In this document: positions 7,754 to 18,400 of the stretch, piece after piece
How the letters are laid out: every line of letters starts with the position of its first letter
Position numbering within the stretch: the first letter of the stretch is position 1
Assembly: GCF_014648635.1 (NCBI RefSeq)
Contig: NZ_BMRM01000004.1
Coordinates: forward strand, 310,001-374,000
Source: Streptomyces cinerochromogenes
GTDB taxonomy: Bacteria; Actinomycetota; Actinomycetes; Streptomycetales; Streptomycetaceae
Direction of reading: 5' to 3'
DNA: 64,000 nucleotides
The notes under the pieces: generated by a model
Databases searched by the model: none
What the model saw: only the letters and a program-made list of their open reading frames with translations
Told to the model about the DNA's origin: nothing
Translations under genes and position numbers: made by a program

Positions 7754-8065
7754 ATGGCACGTATCCGTACCGCTCGCGTTCTCGCCGCCGTCTCCGCTCT
7801 CCCGCTCGCAGCCGCCCTCTTCGCCGGTGTCGCGTCGGCGGACAACGGCGCCATCGCGGACGACGGATCGAACGCGGGCGTGGCGTCCGTCCTCGGCAGC
7901 GGGGTCGTCGGCGACAACACCGGCAACTCGTCCACCACGAACCAGAACGCGGTCGGCTCCGGAGCCTCGAACCAGAGCAACACCGCGCAGGTCGACGGCT
8001 CCGCGTTCACGGCCGTCCAGCAGGGCAACAACAACGTCCACGTCGACTTCGTCAACCTGTGGTGA
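7754..8065 (+). CDS. Small secreted Asn/Gln/Gly/Ser-rich protein
   Basis: 103 residues from ATG 7754, with ribosome site GGAGGA (7744-7749). Residues 1-28 are a signal peptide ending in GVASA. The mature part is about 75 residues, has no Cys, and is rich in N, Q, G, S and V with regular SNQ, QGNNN and TNQNAVGSG segments, ending in VHVDFVNLW. The spacing of Gln/Asn and hydrophobic residues recalls curlin or other beta-amyloid repeats. It lacks the chaplin Cys/Tyr pattern and the rodlin core. No family is recognised with certainty; a surface or aerial-hypha coat role is speculation. It is monocistronic, with a weak hairpin downstream. Confidence 0.75.
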   Translation: MARIRTARVLAAVSALPLAAALFAGVASADNGAIADDGSNAGVASVLGSGVVGDNTGNSSTTNQNAVGSGASNQSNTAQVDGSAFTAVQQGNNNVHVDFVNLW

Positions 8066-8079
8066 TCCCACGGCGAGGG

Positions 8080-8094
8080 CCCTCGTGACGAGGG
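8080..8094 (+). terminator. Short hairpin after the small secreted protein
   Basis: CCCTCG and CGAGGG pair around a 3-base loop 15 bases past the stop. It is short and only a possible terminator. Confidence 0.4.
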
Positions 8095-8194
8095 TGCTCG
8101 CGGGGTGTGCTTCAAGGTCGCAACACGTCTGCGCGGCGGTGCCTCGGCGCCGCCGCGTCGGCGTTCCCCCGGACGGGGGCGGACCGGCCCCGGA

Positions 8195-8258
8195 CCGGAA
8201 GGCGGGCCGTCCGGGACGCGTGCGGTCCGGAAGGTGAGCCGTCCGGGACGCGTGCGGT
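8195..8258. repeat. Tandem 32-bp duplication, 30 of 32 identical
   Basis: Units 8195-8226 and 8227-8258 differ at two positions. They lie in the 290-base gene-free stretch (8066-8356) before the MaoC operon, in which no gene is supported. Confidence 0.9.
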
Positions 8259-8302
8259 TTCGGGAACGCGTGGTCCGGAGAGCGCGGGGCCCGGCGGTGA
8301 CC

Positions 8303-8336
8303 TTGACACTCCCGGTGATCTGACGGACAGTCAGAT
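8303..8336 (+). promoter_or_regulatory. Promoter with TetR-type palindrome before the MaoC/thiolase operon
   Basis: A consensus -35 TTGACA (8303-8308) is followed by the perfect palindrome ATCTGAC-N5-GTCAGAT (8318-8336), which would cover the -10 region. It ends 20 bases before the operon start. The layout fits a repressor of the TetR/FadR kind used for acyl-CoA genes. The regulator itself is not identified. Confidence 0.6.
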
Positions 8337-8356
8337 ACCGTTCCCGAGGTCAGGGG

Positions 8357-9268
8357 GTGGCGGTGCGCGAGGAGCGGACGCGCGACGAACTGGGCGCGCG
8401 GCTCAAGGAGTACGAGGGGCGGCCGGCGGCCGTCTCCGGGGCCGGGAAGGACCCGGTGAACGCGCCGATGATCCGGCACTGGTGCGAGGCGCTGGGCGAC
8501 ACCCACCCCGCCTACACCGGCCCGGACGCCATCGCCCCGCCCACCATGCTCCAGGTCTGGACGATGGGCGGCCTCAGCGGCCACCAGGGCCGCACCGGGG
8601 CGTACGACGAACTCCTCGGCCTGCTGGACGCGGCGGGCTGCACCGCGGTGGTGGCGACCGACTGCGAGCAGGAGTACCTGCGGCCCCTGCGGCCGGGCGA
8701 CGAGATCGTGTTCGACACGGTCATCGAGGAGGTCTCCGGCCGCAAGACGACGAAGCTCGGCACGGGCTACTTCGTCACGACCCGGACGGAGGTCCGGGTG
8801 GACGGCGAGCCGGCCGGCATCCACCGCTTCCGCATCCTCAAGTACGCCCCCGCCGCCCGGGCGCCCCGGGCGCGCCGCCCCCGCCCGGTGGTCAACCGGG
8901 ACAACGCGGGCTTCTGGCAGGGCGTGGCCGGACACCGGCTGCTCATCCAGCGCTGCACGGACTGCGGCACCCTGCGCCACCCGTGGCTGCCGGGCTGCAA
9001 CGCCTGCGGAAGCCTCGAGTGGGACACGGTGGAGGCGAGCGGCGAGGGCACGGTCCACTCGTACGTCGTGCTGCACCACCCGCCGTTCCCCGCCTTCGAC
9101 CCCCCGTACGCGGTGGGCCTGATCGAACTCGCCGAGGGCGTGCGGATGGTGAGCAACGTGGTGGGGGTGCCGTACGACAGGGTGCGCATCGGGCTGCCGG
9201 TGCGGCTGGAGTTCCGGGCGTACGACGAGGAGCTGACGCTGCCGGTGTTCCGGGTGGTGCAGCGATGA
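8357..9268 (+). CDS. MaoC-like N-terminal dehydratase fused to DUF35 OB-fold domain
   Basis: 303 residues. Residues about 15-165 form an FAS1-type hot-dog dehydratase half (VNAPMIRHWCEALGDTHPAY, APPTMLQVWTMGG, EYLRPLRPGDEIVF). Residues about 185-300 are a DUF35 domain with rubredoxin-like zinc ligands (CTDCGTLRHPWLPGCNACGS) and an OB-fold. This architecture matches ChsH2 of actinobacterial steroid side-chain degradation, where the hot-dog half pairs with ChsH1 and the DUF35 half pairs with the aldolase Ltp2. Both partner types follow here, each overlapping by ATGA. Expected role: hydration of a branched or steroid-type enoyl-CoA. The substrate is unknown. Confidence 0.85.
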   Translation: MAVREERTRDELGARLKEYEGRPAAVSGAGKDPVNAPMIRHWCEALGDTHPAYTGPDAIAPPTMLQVWTMGGLSGHQGRTGAYDELLGLLDAAGCTAVVATDCEQEYLRPLRPGDEIVFDTVIEEVSGRKTTKLGTGYFVTTRTEVRVDGEPAGIHRFRILKYAPAARAPRARRPRPVVNRDNAGFWQGVAGHRLLIQRCTDCGTLRHPWLPGCNACGSLEWDTVEASGEGTVHSYVVLHHPPFPAFDPPYAVGLIELAEGVRMVSNVVGVPYDRVRIGLPVRLEFRAYDEELTLPVFRVVQR

Positions 9269-9657
9269 GGGCCGGGGACCGGCTGGCGCCGCTGGAGGTC
9301 CCGGTGACCCGCACCCTGATCGTGGCGGGCGCCATCGCCTCCCGCGACTACCAGGACGTGCACCACGATCCGGAGCTGGCCCGGCAGAAGGGCGCGCCGG
9401 ACGTCTTCATGAACATCCTGACCACGAACGGCCTGGTCGGCCGGTACGTCACCGATCACTTCGGCCCGATGGCGGTGCTCCGCAAGGTCGCCATCAGGCT
9501 GGGGGCGCCCAACCACCCGGGGGACACCATGGTGCTGACCGGCAGCGTCGAGGAGGTCCACGGCGACACGGCCGTGGTCCGGGTCGTCGGGGCCAACGGC
9601 CTCGGCACCCATGTGACGGGCACGGTGACGGTCACGGTCCCGGAGGCCGGCCGATGA
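9265..9657 (+). CDS. MaoC family dehydratase (single hot-dog, ChsH1-like)
   Basis: 130 residues starting at ATG 9265, overlapping the previous stop (ATGA). It shows the hydratase-2 region SRDYQDVHHDPELARQKGAPD with the Asp/His pair and FMNILTTNGLVGRY, then GDTMVLTGSVEEVHGD and a terminal beta strand. A lone hot-dog of this size normally forms a heterodimer with a partner such as the upstream fusion protein. It overlaps the next gene by 4 bases. Confidence 0.87.
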   Translation: MRAGDRLAPLEVPVTRTLIVAGAIASRDYQDVHHDPELARQKGAPDVFMNILTTNGLVGRYVTDHFGPMAVLRKVAIRLGAPNHPGDTMVLTGSVEEVHGDTAVVRVVGANGLGTHVTGTVTVTVPEAGR

Positions 9658-10820
9658 GCCTGCGCCGCCGCGACACCCTCGGCGGGCGCGCGGCGATCGC
9701 CGGCATCGGGGCCACCGAGTTCTCCAAGGACTCCGGCCGCAGCGAGCTGCGCCTCGCGGTGGAGGCGGTACGGGCCGCGCTCGACGACGCGGGGCTCACA
9801 CCGGCCGACGTGGACGGGCTGGTCACCTTCACCATGGACACCAGCCCGGAGATCACCGTGGCCCAGGCCTGCGGAATGGGCGAGCTGTCCTTCTTCTCCC
9901 GGGTGCACTACGGCGGCGGGGCGGCCTGTGCCACCGTCCAGCAGGCGGCGCTCGCGGTGGCGACGGGCGTGGCCGAGGTGGTCGTCTGCTACCGGGCGTT
10001 CAACGAGCGGTCGGGCCGCCGGTTCGGCGCGGGGGTGCAACACCGGGAGCCGTCGGCGGAGGGCGCGGCGCTCGGCTGGGTGCTCCCGTTCGGGCTGCTC
10101 ACCCCGGCCTCCTGGGTGGCGATGGCGGCCCGGCGCTATCTGCACGCCCACGGCCTGACGCCGGAGGCCTTCGGGCACGTGGCCGTGGTGGACCGGGCGT
10201 ACGCGGCGACCAACCCGGCCGCGTACTTCCACGGCCGCCCGATCACCCTCGCCGACCATGCCGCGTCCCGCTGGATCGCCGAGCCGCTGCGGCTGCTGGA
10301 CTGCTGCCAGGAGACCGACGGCGGACAGGCGGTCGTCGTCACCTCCGTGGAGCGGGCCCGGGACCTGCCGCACCCGCCCGCCGTGATCGCGGCGGCGGCC
10401 CAGGGCGCGGGCCGGGCCCAGGAGCAGATGACCGGCTTCCACCGGGACGATCTGACCGGCCTGCCGGAGATGGGCGCGGTGGCCCGCCAGCTGTGGCGCA
10501 CCTGCGGTCTCGGCCCGGACGGCATCGACGTGGGGATCCTCTACGACCACTTCACCCCGTTCGTGCTGATGCAGCTGGAGGAGTTCGGGTTCTGCGGCAG
10601 GGGCGAGGCGGCGGACTTCGTGGCCGAGCGGAGGCTGCCGCTGAACACCCACGGGGGCCAGCTCGGGGAGGCGTACCTGCACGGCATGAACGGCATCGCC
10701 GAGGCGGTCCGCCAGTTGCGGGGCACGGCCGTGAACCAGGTCCCGGGCGCGTCCCGCACCCTGGTGACGGCCGGCACCGGCGTGCCGACGTCCGGCCTGG
10801 TCCTGACGGCGGACGGCTGA
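9654..10820 (+). CDS. SCP-x-type thiolase / lipid-transfer aldolase (Ltp2-like)
   Basis: 388 residues. The thiolase fold is seen in RAAIAGIGATEFSKDSG, the repeated helices, GGGAACATVQQAALAVATG, VDRAYAATNPAAYFHGRPIT and the C-terminal NTHGGQLGEAYLHGMNGI block. No Cys sits where classical thiolases carry the nucleophile, as is usual for the non-thiolytic SCP-x/Ltp subgroup. Ltp2 proteins act as retro-aldolases on beta-hydroxyacyl-CoA together with a DUF35 partner, which is encoded two genes upstream. It is the last gene of the three-gene operon. Specific substrate not determinable. Confidence 0.85.
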   Translation: MSLRRRDTLGGRAAIAGIGATEFSKDSGRSELRLAVEAVRAALDDAGLTPADVDGLVTFTMDTSPEITVAQACGMGELSFFSRVHYGGGAACATVQQAALAVATGVAEVVVCYRAFNERSGRRFGAGVQHREPSAEGAALGWVLPFGLLTPASWVAMAARRYLHAHGLTPEAFGHVAVVDRAYAATNPAAYFHGRPITLADHAASRWIAEPLRLLDCCQETDGGQAVVVTSVERARDLPHPPAVIAAAAQGAGRAQEQMTGFHRDDLTGLPEMGAVARQLWRTCGLGPDGIDVGILYDHFTPFVLMQLEEFGFCGRGEAADFVAERRLPLNTHGGQLGEAYLHGMNGIAEAVRQLRGTAVNQVPGASRTLVTAGTGVPTSGLVLTADG

Positions 10821-10990
10821 CCTCCCCGGGGCCGCCCCCCGTGCCCCTCAGGGTCGTACCCCCAGACGGGACGAGCCCGTGCTCCACCTTCAGGAGGTGC
10901 AGCCAGCCCCACCCCTACAACCTGAGGGGGACTCCGCTTCGGGACCTGCGGCCGATCCCGGGCGGTGGGTCCCGCTCCTAGCGTGGAGCC

Positions 10991-11551
10991 ATGACCACAC
11001 CCGTCTGCACCAGCGCCTCGGCCGCCGCCGCACCCGCGCGGCAGACCCGCACCCACTACCCCTCGTTCGCGTCCTACGTGCGGGCCCGCCAGCAGGTCCT
11101 GCTGCGCACCGCCCGCTCCCTGACCGCGAACCCCAGCGATGCCGAGGACCTGCTGCAGACCGCGCTCGCCAAGACCTACGTGGCCTGGGAGCGCATCGAG
11201 GACCAGGGCGCGCTCGACGGCTATGTGCGCCGGGCGCTGCTGAACACCCGGACCTCGCAGTGGCGCAAGCGCAGAGTGGACGAGTTCGCCTGCGACGAAC
11301 TGCCCGAGCCGGAGCCCGCGCCCGGCCACGACGACCCGGCCGAGCGGCAGGCGCTGCACGACGCGATGTGGCGGGCGGTCCTGCGGCTGCCGGCGCGCCA
11401 GCGGGCGATGGTCGTCCTGCGGTACTACGAGGACCTCAGCGAGGCCCAGACCGCCGAGGTGCTCGGCGTGTCCGTGGGCACGGTGAAGTCGGCCGTGTCG
11501 CGCGCGCTGGGCAAGCTGCGCGAGGACCCCGAGCTGGTGCCGGCCCGCTAG
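10991..11551 (+). CDS. SigE-family ECF RNA polymerase sigma factor
   Basis: 186 residues. Sigma region 2 spans about 24-90 (YVRARQQVLLRTARSLTANPSDAEDLLQTALAKTYVAW, GYVRRALLNTRTSQWRKR) and region 4 about 120-178 (LRLPARQRAMVVLRYYEDLSEAQTAEVLGVSVGTVKSAVSRALGKL, quoted as key helices). The DAEDLLQ motif and SigE-type region 4 fit the Streptomyces SigE family of short ECF sigmas. No anti-sigma gene is adjacent. ATG 10991 follows GTGGAG closely. Regulon unknown. The preceding 170 bases contain only weak hairpins. Confidence 0.9.
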   Translation: MTTPVCTSASAAAAPARQTRTHYPSFASYVRARQQVLLRTARSLTANPSDAEDLLQTALAKTYVAWERIEDQGALDGYVRRALLNTRTSQWRKRRVDEFACDELPEPEPAPGHDDPAERQALHDAMWRAVLRLPARQRAMVVLRYYEDLSEAQTAEVLGVSVGTVKSAVSRALGKLREDPELVPAR

Positions 11552-11575
11552 CCGGGGCTCCGGCCGGCCACGGTT

Positions 11576-11616
11576 CGGCGAGGGCTCCGGCAGGGCTCGG
11601 CGAGGGCTCCGGCAGG
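11576..11616. repeat. Direct 19-bp repeat, period 22
   Basis: Identical 19-bp copies at 11576-11594 and 11598-11616, followed by further partial copies, lie between the sigma-factor stop and the CoA-ligase operator. Confidence 0.8.
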
Positions 11617-11671
11617 CGCCGGCAGGGCTCCGGCCAGGGTTCCCGTCACCTCAGTGACGTACCCCCTAGTG

Positions 11672-11689
11672 ACATACCGCGTGGTATGT
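11672..11689 (+). promoter_or_regulatory. Perfect palindrome ACATACC-N4-GGTATGT before the CoA ligase
   Basis: Seven-base arms with a 4-base spacer, centred about 79 bases upstream of the CoA-ligase start. Symmetry and spacing suit a TetR-type dimer. The regulator is not identified in the window. Confidence 0.55.
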
Positions 11690-11758
11690 GCGCAGAATCA
11701 GCGCACCCCTACCCCCCCGTAGGACCACCGCGAAGGCAATGTCGCCCGGGAGGACGCC

Positions 11759-13400
<1,642 letters not shown>

Positions 13401-13414
<14 letters not shown>

Positions 13415-14639
13415 CGGCCCCCCGCCGGCACCGCCGTCCGCCCCGCACCGTCGTCGTCCACCCCAGCACCAGCCACACCCCCGCCACCGCGCACACCCCG
13501 CCCCAGCCCCAGTGGCCGAAGGCGGGGCCGGCGACGGCCGAGGCGAGGGCGCCGCCGGCGAAGCCGGAGACGACGTAGGCCGTGTTGGCGGTGGCCGGGG
13601 CGGACGTCGTGGTCAGCGCCAGGGTCTGGTTGGCGACGTGGGAGGCGACCAGGGCCGCGTGGATCGCGACCGCGGCGGCGAACAGCGCCGGCAGCACCTG
13701 CCCGCCGAGCCAGAACAGCGGTACGGCGACGGCGGCCAGCACATACGCGGCGCCGACGACCTTCGCCGCGCCGAACCGGTCCACCAGTCCGCCCGCCAGC
13801 GGCGCCACCGCGCTGGCGGTCAGCCCGAAGAGGCCGAAGAGGCCGGCGGTCGCGGTGGACAGGCCGTAGCCCGGCCCGGTCAGCAGCAGCGCCAGGGAGG
13901 TCCACAGGGCGCTCCACGCGCCGAACATCCCCGCCTGCCGCACGCACGCCCGCCACAGGTCGGGCGAGCGGCGCAGCAGCCCCGGCAGCTCGGCGATGCC
14001 GGAGAACAGCCCGCCCCGCCGCTCCCGCCGCTCGGCCGGCAGGGCCAGCGCGGTGGCCAGCCCCAGGGCGAGGGTCAGCACCGCGGACCCGGCGAACACC
14101 CAGCGCCAGCCGAAGGCCTGCCCGGCGAGACCGCCGACGACCCGGGCCGCGACGATGCCCGTGAACAGCCCGGCGATGACGGCCGCGACATGCCGGGCGC
14201 GCCGGTCGGCCGGGGCGCGCGCGGCGACCAGCGGCACGAGCAGCTGCGGTACGACGGTGGCCGCGGCGGCGACGAACACGGCGGCGGCGAGGGCCGCGGT
14301 GCCCGGGGCGACGGCCGCGACGAGCAGCGCCGCCGTGGTGGCCACGGAGAGCCAGCCGACGAGCCGGCGGCGGTCGACGCGGTCGCCGAGCGGGGCGAAG
14401 AAGAGCAGGCCGGCCGCGTAGCCGAGCTGGGCGACCGAGGCGATCCAGGCGACGGCCGCGGGGATGGTGCCGAAGTCGTGGGCGATCAGGGGCAGCAGCG
14501 GGGCCGCGAGATAGATGTTGGCGGCCGTGACGGCGGTGCAGACGGCTATGAGCAGGAGGAACAGGGAGCCGGAGGCGGACCGCGCGCGGGCGGCGGACCG
14601 GACCGCGGGCGTCTGGGGGGTGCGGGTGGCTGACGGCAT
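13401..14639 (-). CDS. MFS transporter (drug-efflux type)
   Basis: 412 residues with 12 predicted hydrophobic segments. The family motif [16 protein letters not shown] (loop 2-3) is present, and Arg/Ala-rich [12 protein letters not shown] lies in a cytoplasmic loop. It is divergent from a TetR gene, with two similar operator-like sites in between, so it is most likely the pump controlled by that regulator. Its stop codon lies inside the 3' end of the opposing CoA-ligase gene. Substrate unknown. Confidence 0.88.
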
Positions 14640-14672
14640 GAGCGGGAGGTACTCCTTAGAGCCGACTCACAC

Positions 14673-14688
14673 AACTAACTGGTTGGTT
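14673..14688. promoter_or_regulatory. Operator-like site 1, AACYAA-N4-TTGGTT
   Basis: AACTAA-CTGG-TTGGTT lies 34 bases upstream of the MFS start. It shares the half-site pattern with the site at 14731-14746, pointing to a common regulator, probably the divergent TetR protein. Confidence 0.65.
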
Positions 14689-14730
14689 GCAATTTGGGGA
14701 ACAGCCTGCACCGCGCCGGCATTCCTCATC

Positions 14731-14746
14731 AACCAAATAGTTGGTT
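14731..14746. promoter_or_regulatory. Operator-like site 2, AACCAA-N4-TTGGTT
   Basis: Six-base inverted arms (AACCAA/TTGGTT) with a 4-base spacer lie 30 bases upstream of the TetR start. This fits autoregulation and control of the MFS gene. Confidence 0.7.
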
Positions 14747-14776
14747 ACCACCCGGAGCGCGGCCTACGCTGTTCCC

Positions 14777-15361
14777 ATGGCAGCAGTGAGGGACCCCGAG
14801 GCCACCAAGGCCCGCATCTTCGACGCGGCGGTCGCCGAGTTCGCCCGGCACGGCATCGCGGGCGCCCGCATCGACCGCATCGCCGCCTCGGCCAAGGCCA
14901 ACAAGCAGCTGATCTACGCCTACTTCGGCAACAAGGCGGAGCTGTTCGGCAAGGTCCTCGCCAAGGCCATGCTCGACCTGGCCGCCGCGGTCCCCGTCGA
15001 CCCGGACGACATCGAGGGCTGGATCGACCGCCTCATGGACTACCACGAGGCCCACCCGGAGGTGGTGCGCCTGCTCTTCTGGGAGGGCCTGGAGTACGGC
15101 GCCACCACCGAGCTGCCCGACGAGGCCGAACGCCAGGAGCACTACCGCCGGAAGGTCGCGACCCTCCAGGACGGCCAGGACCGCGGTGTGGTCACCGACG
15201 CCCTCCCGGCCCGCGACCTGCTGTTCCTGCTGATCGCCGTGGCCAACTGGGCGTCGGTCGTCCCGCAGATGAAGCGCATACTGGTGGGCGCGGAGCCCGC
15301 CGACCGCGACCGCCTGCGCGCCTCGGTGAAGGAGGCGGCGCGCAGGCTGGTCGCCCGCTAG
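14777..15361 (+). CDS. TetR family regulator of the divergent MFS pump
   Basis: 194 residues. The N-terminal helix-turn-helix (about 10-56) reads TKARIFDAAVAEFARHGIAG, then DRIAASAKANKQLIYAYFGNKAELF, typical TetR. The rest is an all-helical ligand-binding domain with a TetR_C pattern (MDYHEAHPEVVRLLFWEGLE). It is divergent from the MFS gene and flanked by two matching operator-like sites, so a drug-responsive repressor is the simplest reading. Confidence 0.92.
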   Translation: MAAVRDPEATKARIFDAAVAEFARHGIAGARIDRIAASAKANKQLIYAYFGNKAELFGKVLAKAMLDLAAAVPVDPDDIEGWIDRLMDYHEAHPEVVRLLFWEGLEYGATTELPDEAERQEHYRRKVATLQDGQDRGVVTDALPARDLLFLLIAVANWASVVPQMKRILVGAEPADRDRLRASVKEAARRLVAR

Positions 15362-15463
15362 GGCCTCTCTTCCGGCTCCGGCCGGGGCTCTTCCGGATCT
15401 CGCCGGGGCCGGCCGTCGGGCACCGCCGCCCGCGGCCGGCCCGATCCGGGGGAGAAGCCCCTC

Positions 15464-18400
15464 CTAGTTCGTGCCGATCCGGGCCAGCAGGTCCACGATC
15501 CTGCTCTGCACCTCACCGCTGGTGGACCGCTCGGCGAGGAACAGCACCGTCTCGCCCGAGGCCAGCCGCGGCAGGTCGGCCTGGTCGACGGCGGCCGTGT
15601 AGACGACCAGCGGCGTGCGGTTGAGCTGCCCGTTCGCGCGCAGCCAGTCCACGATCCCGGCCCGCCGGCGGTGCACCTGCATCAGGTCCATCACCACCAG
15701 GTTCGGCCGGAACTGCCCCGCCAGCGTCACCGCGTCGTTGTCGTTCGCGGCCCGCGCCACCTGCATCCCGCGCCGCTCCAGCGTCGCGGTCAGCGCCAGC
15801 GCGATCTCCGCGTGCTCCTCGATGAGCAGCACCCGCGGCGGGTGCTGCTCGCTGTCCCGCGGCGCCAGCGCCTTCAGCAGTACGGCGGGGTCGGCGCCGT
15901 ACGCCGCCTCGCGCGTCGCCTGCCCCAGCCCGGCCGTGACCAGCACCGGCACCTCGGCGGCCACCGCGGCCTGGCGCAGCGACTGCAGCGCCGTCCGCGT
16001 GATCGGCCCGGTCAGCGGGTCCACGAACAGCGCGGCGGGGAAGGCCGCGATCTGCGCGTCGACCTCCTCGCGCGAGTGCACGATCACCGGCCGGTAGCCA
16101 CGGTCGCTGAGCGCCTGCTGCGTCGTCACGTCCGGCGCGGGCCACACCAGCAGCCGGCGCGGGTTGTCCAGCGGCTCCGGGGGCAGCTCGTCGTCCATCG
16201 GCTGCGGAAGCGGCGTGTCCGCCACCTCCACGGCCCCACCGGGACCGTCGAGCGGCTCCGGCCCCTCGGCGGCGTCGGGCTCCGGGGCGCCTATGGCGTA
16301 CGACCGCCCGGCCCCCTCGGTACCGGCGGCCGGCCGGGACTGCCCGCCGAGCGAGGGCTGCGGCACGGCCGCCGCGCCGGGCACGGGGGTGGTCTGTGCG
16401 ACGGACGGCTGTGCGGCCGGCGACGGCTGTCCGGGCAGTGACGGCTGTCCGGGTGCCGGTTCGGCCTGCGGGTGCGGCCGGGCCGCCTGGTCCGGCCGCG
16501 GTTCCGGGCGGGTGGCCGGGTCGGGGGGCGTGCCCAGCTTGCGCCGCCGGCCGGAACCGCCCGGCGCGTGCGGCGGCGGAGTCGCCGTCGGCTGCTGCAC
16601 CTGGGCGGCCTGCCGCGCGAACGGCACGCCCTGCCCGAGCGTACGGACGCTGATCGCCCGCCCCTGCGTCGAGTCCGGGTCGACCGGCACACCGCCCGCG
16701 GCCTCCGCGGGCAACGGCATCGCGGCCCGGGGAGAGCTGCCGGGCGTGGGAGTACCGGCCGCCGGAGCCGGGGTGGCCGCGGCACCGGCGGCCTCACCGG
16801 CACCGGGCCACTGCTGCGGGGCACCGGCCGCCTGGCCGCCGGCGGGAGGCACCTGCCCGGCCCCGGCCTCGGCCGGCAACGGAAGCGCACCGGGGGGCGG
16901 CACGGCGGTACCGGCGGGCGGGGTGCCCGGCTGGACGGCGGCCGGGGGCTGGGGCGCCTGGGCGGGTACGGCCGGCGGCTGCGGTGCCTGGGCGGATGCG
17001 GCCGGCGGCTGCTGGGCCGGTGGGGTGGGCGCGGGCTGCGCCACCGTGCCGTGCGGGGGCGTGGCGTGCGGGGCCTGCGCGGGTGCGGCCTGGGCGGCGG
17101 GTGCGGCCGGAGCGGGCGCCGGCGTGGTCTGCGCGGGTGCGGTCTGGGCGGGAACCGCGGGGTGGGCCACCGCCGCCTGCTGGTCCGCGGCGCCGGGCTG
17201 GGCACCGGGAACCGTCGGCCGGCCCGGGGCGGCCGGCTGTCCCACCGGTGGTACGGGACCGGCGGCCCGGACGGGGACGCCCTGCCCGGCCGCACCCGGC
17301 GCCGCGACACCGTGCGGCGCCGGGCCGGGAACCGGGGGTACGGCCGTGGCCTGCGGGGCCTGGCCGGGCGCGGCCGGTGCCGGAAGGGGCTGCGGCGCAG
17401 GGTGCGCGGGCGCGGTGCCCGGTGCCACCGGCTGGGCCACGGCCCGGCGCCGGCGGCCGGTCGGGGCACTGGTGGGATGCGGCTGCGGCGGGGTGTGGTC
17501 CTCGGCCTGGTCGAGCGGTACGGCGTCGTGCCGGCCCTCGTCACCCGGGACGGCCGCCACGGACACGGGCATCTGAGCGGGCACCTGCACCTGGCCGGGC
17601 ATCTGACCGGGTGCCTGCACCTGGCCGGGCATCTGAGCGGGCGCCTGCCCCTGACCGGGCACCGGGGCCGTACCGGCCTGCGGTGAGCCGTCGGCAACGA
17701 CCGGGTTTCCGGCGCCGGGAGCCACGGGAGCCATGGGAGCCACCGGGCCCCCGGCGTCCGGCGCCACGGGCGCGCTCGCACCCGGCGCCACCGGCACGGC
17801 CGCACCCATGGCGGGGGCCGCGGGGGCCGCGGGGGCCGCGGGGTCCGGGGACCGGTCGGCCTCGGCCGGCGGCAGGGCGAAGACCGTACGCGCACCGCCC
17901 GCCTCCTGGGCCGCGGCCCGCTCGGCCGCGGCGGCCAGCGCCCGACGACGCCGTCCGGTCGGCTGCGCGCCCTCGGCCGAGGACGCCTCGCCGGCCTGCG
18001 GGGGAACCACCGAGGCACCCTCGCCCGGAACGGCCTGCGCGCCCGGAACGGCCTGCGCGCCCGGAACGGCCTGCGCGCCCGGAACGGCCTGCGCACCCGC
18101 TGCCGGGAGTGCCGGCGGCAGTGCGGCCTGCGGGGCGTCGGCGGCGCGGCGGGCACGCCGGCCGGTCGGCGTGGGCACGCCCTGCGGCGGCACGGTGCCA
18201 CCGAGCCCGGTGTTCGAGGCGGCGGCCCCCACGCCCTGCTCGGCCGAGGTCACCACGGCACCCTCGGCCACACCCTCGCCCTCGGCCGTCTCCGCACCGG
18301 CACCGGCGTTGTCGGCGGGCCGGCCGCGGCGCCGTCCGGTCCCGCCGGACCCGGCCTCCGCGCCCTCGGCCTCGGCCGCGGCACCCGCCTCGACGGGCGC

